A stretch of DNA of 64,000 nucleotides from JAWKWH01 sp041582695 (GTDB taxonomy: Bacteria > Pseudomonadota > Alphaproteobacteria > Rhizobiales > Rhizobiaceae): contig JBFIBB010000001.1 of the NCBI GenBank assembly GCA_041582695.1, positions 1 to 64,000 on the forward strand, in the 5' to 3' direction. Below the pieces are notes generated by a model. It did no database searches. It saw only the letters and a list, made by a program, of their open reading frames with translations, and was not told the origin of the DNA. Below are positions 61,642 to 64,000 of the stretch, piece after piece; the stretch's first letter is position 1; each line of letters opens with the position of its first letter. A program made the position numbers and the translations under genes.

Positions 61642-61914
61642 CTACCTGTCGAGCACGGCCCTGATCGTTTCCATTGCCGAGACCAGTCGGCGTGAAACTT
61701 CGTTGTTGGCATCCTGCAACCGGTCCGCCCTGGCTTCGGATTTGTCCAGCTCCTGAGCCAGGCGCGCCCGGTCGGCGCCCATGCGCTGGATCTCCTCTTC
61801 TGAATCCAGATACTCGCTTTCGCGTTCGATGCGCTGCGCCGCCGCCTTTTCGATGGCTTCCACGGCCTTCGCAAGCCTATTGATAGCCTGTTTGAGAGTG
61901 ACATCACCGCTCAT
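61642..61914 (-). CDS. DUF4164 coiled-coil protein
   Basis: 90-residue almost entirely helical protein, heptads from residue 8 to the end (LKQAINRLAKAVEAIEKAA..., LAQELDKSEARADRLQDANNEVSRRL). It matches DUF4164, which in this order lies just before zapA; a division-related role is inferred from that. ATG 61914 has GGAG upstream and is chosen over 61959. Confidence 0.83.
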   Translation of the reverse strand: MSGDVTLKQAINRLAKAVEAIEKAAAQRIERESEYLDSEEEIQRMGADRARLAQELDKSEARADRLQDANNEVSRRLVSAMETIRAVLDR

Positions 61915-62090
61915 GGTTCTGCTCCGGGCCCGCCCATGGTGCGAATCGTGCGCGTTCATAATGCGTTATCGCCGAAAGATTAGGCGCTGTGTTAATCCGG
62001 CGTCAACAAGGCGCAATCGGGTATCCCCTGCTATGCGTATCCATTGCGGCTTGGAAACGGCGTTCCCGCCCGTATGGCCGGTCAGATTTG

Positions 62091-62118
62091 TTGACTCAGG
62101 GCCGCCACCTGCTATGTG
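62091..62118 (+). promoter_or_regulatory. Possible tkt promoter
   Basis: TTGACT (62091-62096) and TATGTG (62113-62118), 16 bases apart, resemble the alphaproteobacterial -35/-10 pair; about 70 bases before the tkt ATG. Pattern only. Confidence 0.35.
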
Positions 62119-62188
62119 TCCGCGCAATATCACCGAATGGTGCCGGCGGGGGCGGAATGCATTGCCGGCAGTCGATCAGCGAGACATC

Positions 62189-64000
62189 ATGACTTCACGC
62201 GAAAAACACGATCGGATGGCAAATGCGATCCGTTTCCTCTCCATGGACGCCGTCGAGAAGGCGAAGTCCGGCCATCCCGGATTGCCCATGGGAGCGGCCG
62301 ACATTGCCACGGTTCTGTTCTCCCGTTTCATGGTGCACGATCCGAAGCATCCTGGCTGGCCCAACCGTGATCGCTTCGTTCTGTCGGCAGGCCACGGCTC
62401 CATGCTGCTCTACTCGCTGCTCTATCTCCTGGGATATGAAGACATCACCATCGACGAGATCAGGAATTTCAGACAGCTTGGATCTAAAACTGCCGGCCAT
62501 CCGGAGTTCGGACATGCAGCCGGCATCGAGACGACGACGGGTCCGCTTGGGCAAGGCCTAGCCAACGCTGTCGGTATGGCTATCGCCGAGCGGCATCTTA
62601 ATGCAGAATTCGGCGACGATCTGATCAAGCATCGTACTTATGTTCTTGTCGGTGACGGCTGCCTAATGGAAGGGGTCAGCCAGGAGGCGATCGCTCTCGC
62701 AGGACACCTCAAGCTCAATCGCCTGATCGTGCTTTTCGACGACAACCAGATTTCGATTGACGGTCCGGTTTCGTTGTCCGATTCAACCAACCAGAGAGCC
62801 CGGTTCGAAGCTTCGGGCTGGGAAACCTTCGCGGTCGACGGACACAATCCCGATGCGGTCGCCGAGGCCGTCGAGAAGGCGAAACAGTCGGACCGGCCGA
62901 CAATGATCGCTTGCCGTACGATCATCGGATATGGCGCCCCGAGCAAGTCGGGCACGGCCAAGGCGCATGGGTCGCCTCTCGGCATCGAGGAGATCGAAGG
63001 CGCTCGCAAGGCGCTCGGCTGGACCTCGAAACCGTTCGAAGTCCCTTCCGAGATTCTGGATGAATGGCGTCTGGCGGGGCTGCGGTCGACAAAGGAACGC
63101 GTCGCCTGGGAAAACCGCCTCGCGGAGGCCGACGCCGATCTGCGCAGCAGTTTCGAGCGCCGGATGCGCGGTGAATTGCCGGGCGCCCTCGAGGCAGCGA
63201 TCATCGACTACAAGAAATCACTTGCCGCCGACAAGCCGAAAGTCGCGACCCGAAAATCTTCGGAAATGGCGTTGGAAGTCATAAATGAGGTAGTTCCCGA
63301 AACGCTTGGCGGTTCGGCCGATCTCACCGGATCGAACAACACGAAGACCAGCCAGACAAAGCCGATGACGGCCATCGACTATTCGGGCCGTTTCATCCAT
63401 TACGGCATTCGCGAGCACGGCATGGCGGCGGCCATGAACGGAATCGCGCTGCATGGCGGTATCATACCCTATTCCGGCACCTTTCTCGTGTTCTCCGACT
63501 ACTGCCGGCCCGCCATGCGACTGTCGTCATTGATGGGAAACAGGGTGATTTATGTAATGACCCACGATTCCATTGGTCTGGGCGAAGACGGACCGACACA
63601 TCAACCGGTCGAACATCTGGCCGCGCTTCGCGCCATCCCCAATCACCTGGTCTTCAGGCCAGCCGACGCAATCGAAACCGCCGAGTGCTGGGAACTGGCG
63701 CTGAAAAGCAGTTCCGCGCCCTCGACACTTGCGCTGACGCGGCAGAACCTGCCGACAGTCCGCAACGTGCATGAAGATGAAAACATCTGTTCATTTGGCG
63801 CCTATGAATTGAGACTGGCGAGTGACGAGCCGGAAGTAAGCATTTTTGCCAGCGGCTCCGAAGTCGAAATCGCCATCGAAGCGCGCGAGAAGCTCGAAGA
63901 GGCAGGCCATCCGGCGCGAGTTATTTCGGTTCCGTGCATGGAACTGTTCGAGCGACAAGATCGGGATTATCAGTCTGCGATCATTGGTTCCACGCCGGTG
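62189..64000 (+). CDS. tkt: Transketolase (3' end outside window)
   Basis: 604 codons visible and the frame is open to the last base; the C-terminal domain (about 55 residues) is cut by the window. SGHPGLPMGAAD, the TPP motif GDGCLMEGVSQEA...DDNQISIDG, GTAKAHGSPLG, and the second-domain HYGIREHGMAAAMNGIALHGG and DSIGLGEDGPTHQPVEHL are canonical. It transfers two-carbon units in the pentose-phosphate and Calvin-type pathways; its cofactor comes from the thiamine genes at 52-56 kb. Divergent from the DUF4164-zapA genes. Confidence 0.97.
   Translation, partial: MTSREKHDRMANAIRFLSMDAVEKAKSGHPGLPMGAADIATVLFSRFMVHDPKHPGWPNRDRFVLSAGHGSMLLYSLLYLLGYEDITIDEIRNFRQLGSKTAGHPEFGHAAGIETTTGPLGQGLANAVGMAIAERHLNAEFGDDLIKHRTYVLVGDGCLMEGVSQEAIALAGHLKLNRLIVLFDDNQISIDGPVSLSDSTNQRARFEASGWETFAVDGHNPDAVAEAVEKAKQSDRPTMIACRTIIGYGAPSKSGTAKAHGSPLGIEEIEGARKALGWTSKPFEVPSEILDEWRLAGLRSTKERVAWENRLAEADADLRSSFERRMRGELPGALEAAIIDYKKSLAADKPKVATRKSSEMALEVINEVVPETLGGSADLTGSNNTKTSQTKPMTAIDYSGRFIHYGIREHGMAAAMNGIALHGGIIPYSGTFLVFSDYCRPAMRLSSLMGNRVIYVMTHDSIGLGEDGPTHQPVEHLAALRAIPNHLVFRPADAIETAECWELALKSSSAPSTLALTRQNLPTVRNVHEDENICSFGAYELRLASDEPEVSIFASGSEVEIAIEAREKLEEAGHPARVISVPCMELFERQDRDYQSAIIGSTPV

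Noticed and set aside
61233..62188. 6S RNA next to zapA
   Set aside because: 6S RNA is often near zapA, but only 19 bases separate zapA from pncB and no long 6S-like hairpin was seen upstream.

Overview
The window is a 64 kb stretch of high-GC chromosome from an alphaproteobacterium, most likely order Hyphomicrobiales (Rhizobiales), family Phyllobacteriaceae/Rhizobiaceae-like. The evidence is gene content and order: argJ-GNAT-mutT; envC-ctpA-divergent polysaccharide deacetylase-rppH; rlmH-rsfS-nadD-proA-proB-obg-rpmA-rplU; atpHAGDC with an Ala/Lys-rich leader on the beta subunit; a bL21 with a C-terminal extension; a usg gene; and zapA with a DUF4164 partner. No ribosomal RNA operon, CRISPR array, insertion sequence, prophage or recognisable defence island is visible. 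Genus-level assignment is not possible by eye.

Layout. 0-4 kb: end of arginine biosynthesis (argJ, cut by the left edge), a GNAT, a MutT-type Nudix hydrolase and an amidase in one tight operon. 4-7 kb: a yqjD/yqjE-like membrane pair, small secreted or lipoprotein genes and a di-haem oxidoreductase. 7-11 kb: a 1314-residue soluble five-PAS hybrid histidine kinase. 11-23 kb, minus strand: rppH, polysaccharide deacetylase, ctpA, envC (cell-wall remodelling and RNA decay), rlmH, rsfS, nadD, proA, proB, obg, a GNAT, rpmA, rplU (ribosome maturation, NAD and proline synthesis). 23.5-25.7 kb: tRNA-Ser(CGA) followed by an AT-richer segment with two secreted orphan proteins. 25.7-31 kb: the F1 part of ATP synthase with a clear terminator. 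31-38 kb: DUF4345-like membrane protein, priA, fructose-6-phosphate aldolase/transaldolase-like gene, and a second, membrane-bound hybrid kinase closely related to the first. 38-41 kb: leuS-lptE and a YggS-type PLP protein. 42-46 kb: dps, small ORF, fasciclin protein, an SDR, an ABC membrane domain with no ATPase, usg. 46-52 kb: acetyl-CoA synthetase, two DUF465 proteins, purEK, an M48 lipoprotein peptidase. 52-56 kb: thiBPQ under a TPP riboswitch, with divergent thiamine pyrophosphokinase. 56-64 kb: ABC-F ATPase, voltage-gated-type potassium channel with a C-terminal metal-site candidate, pncA and pncB (NAD salvage), zapA, DUF4164 protein and transketolase (cut by the right edge).

Most of the window is core metabolism and cell-envelope maintenance. 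The items most worth a second look are the two paralogous kinase-REC-REC proteins about 24 kb apart, the ABC membrane domain without a nucleotide-binding partner, the potassium channel with a CxxC...HxH tail, the helix-hairpin-helix tail on bL21, the long imperfect inverted repeat inside the atp operon, and the palindrome in front of the SH3-domain secreted protein. I found no convincing new multi-gene system. All functional calls rest on motif recognition by eye; no database search was run.
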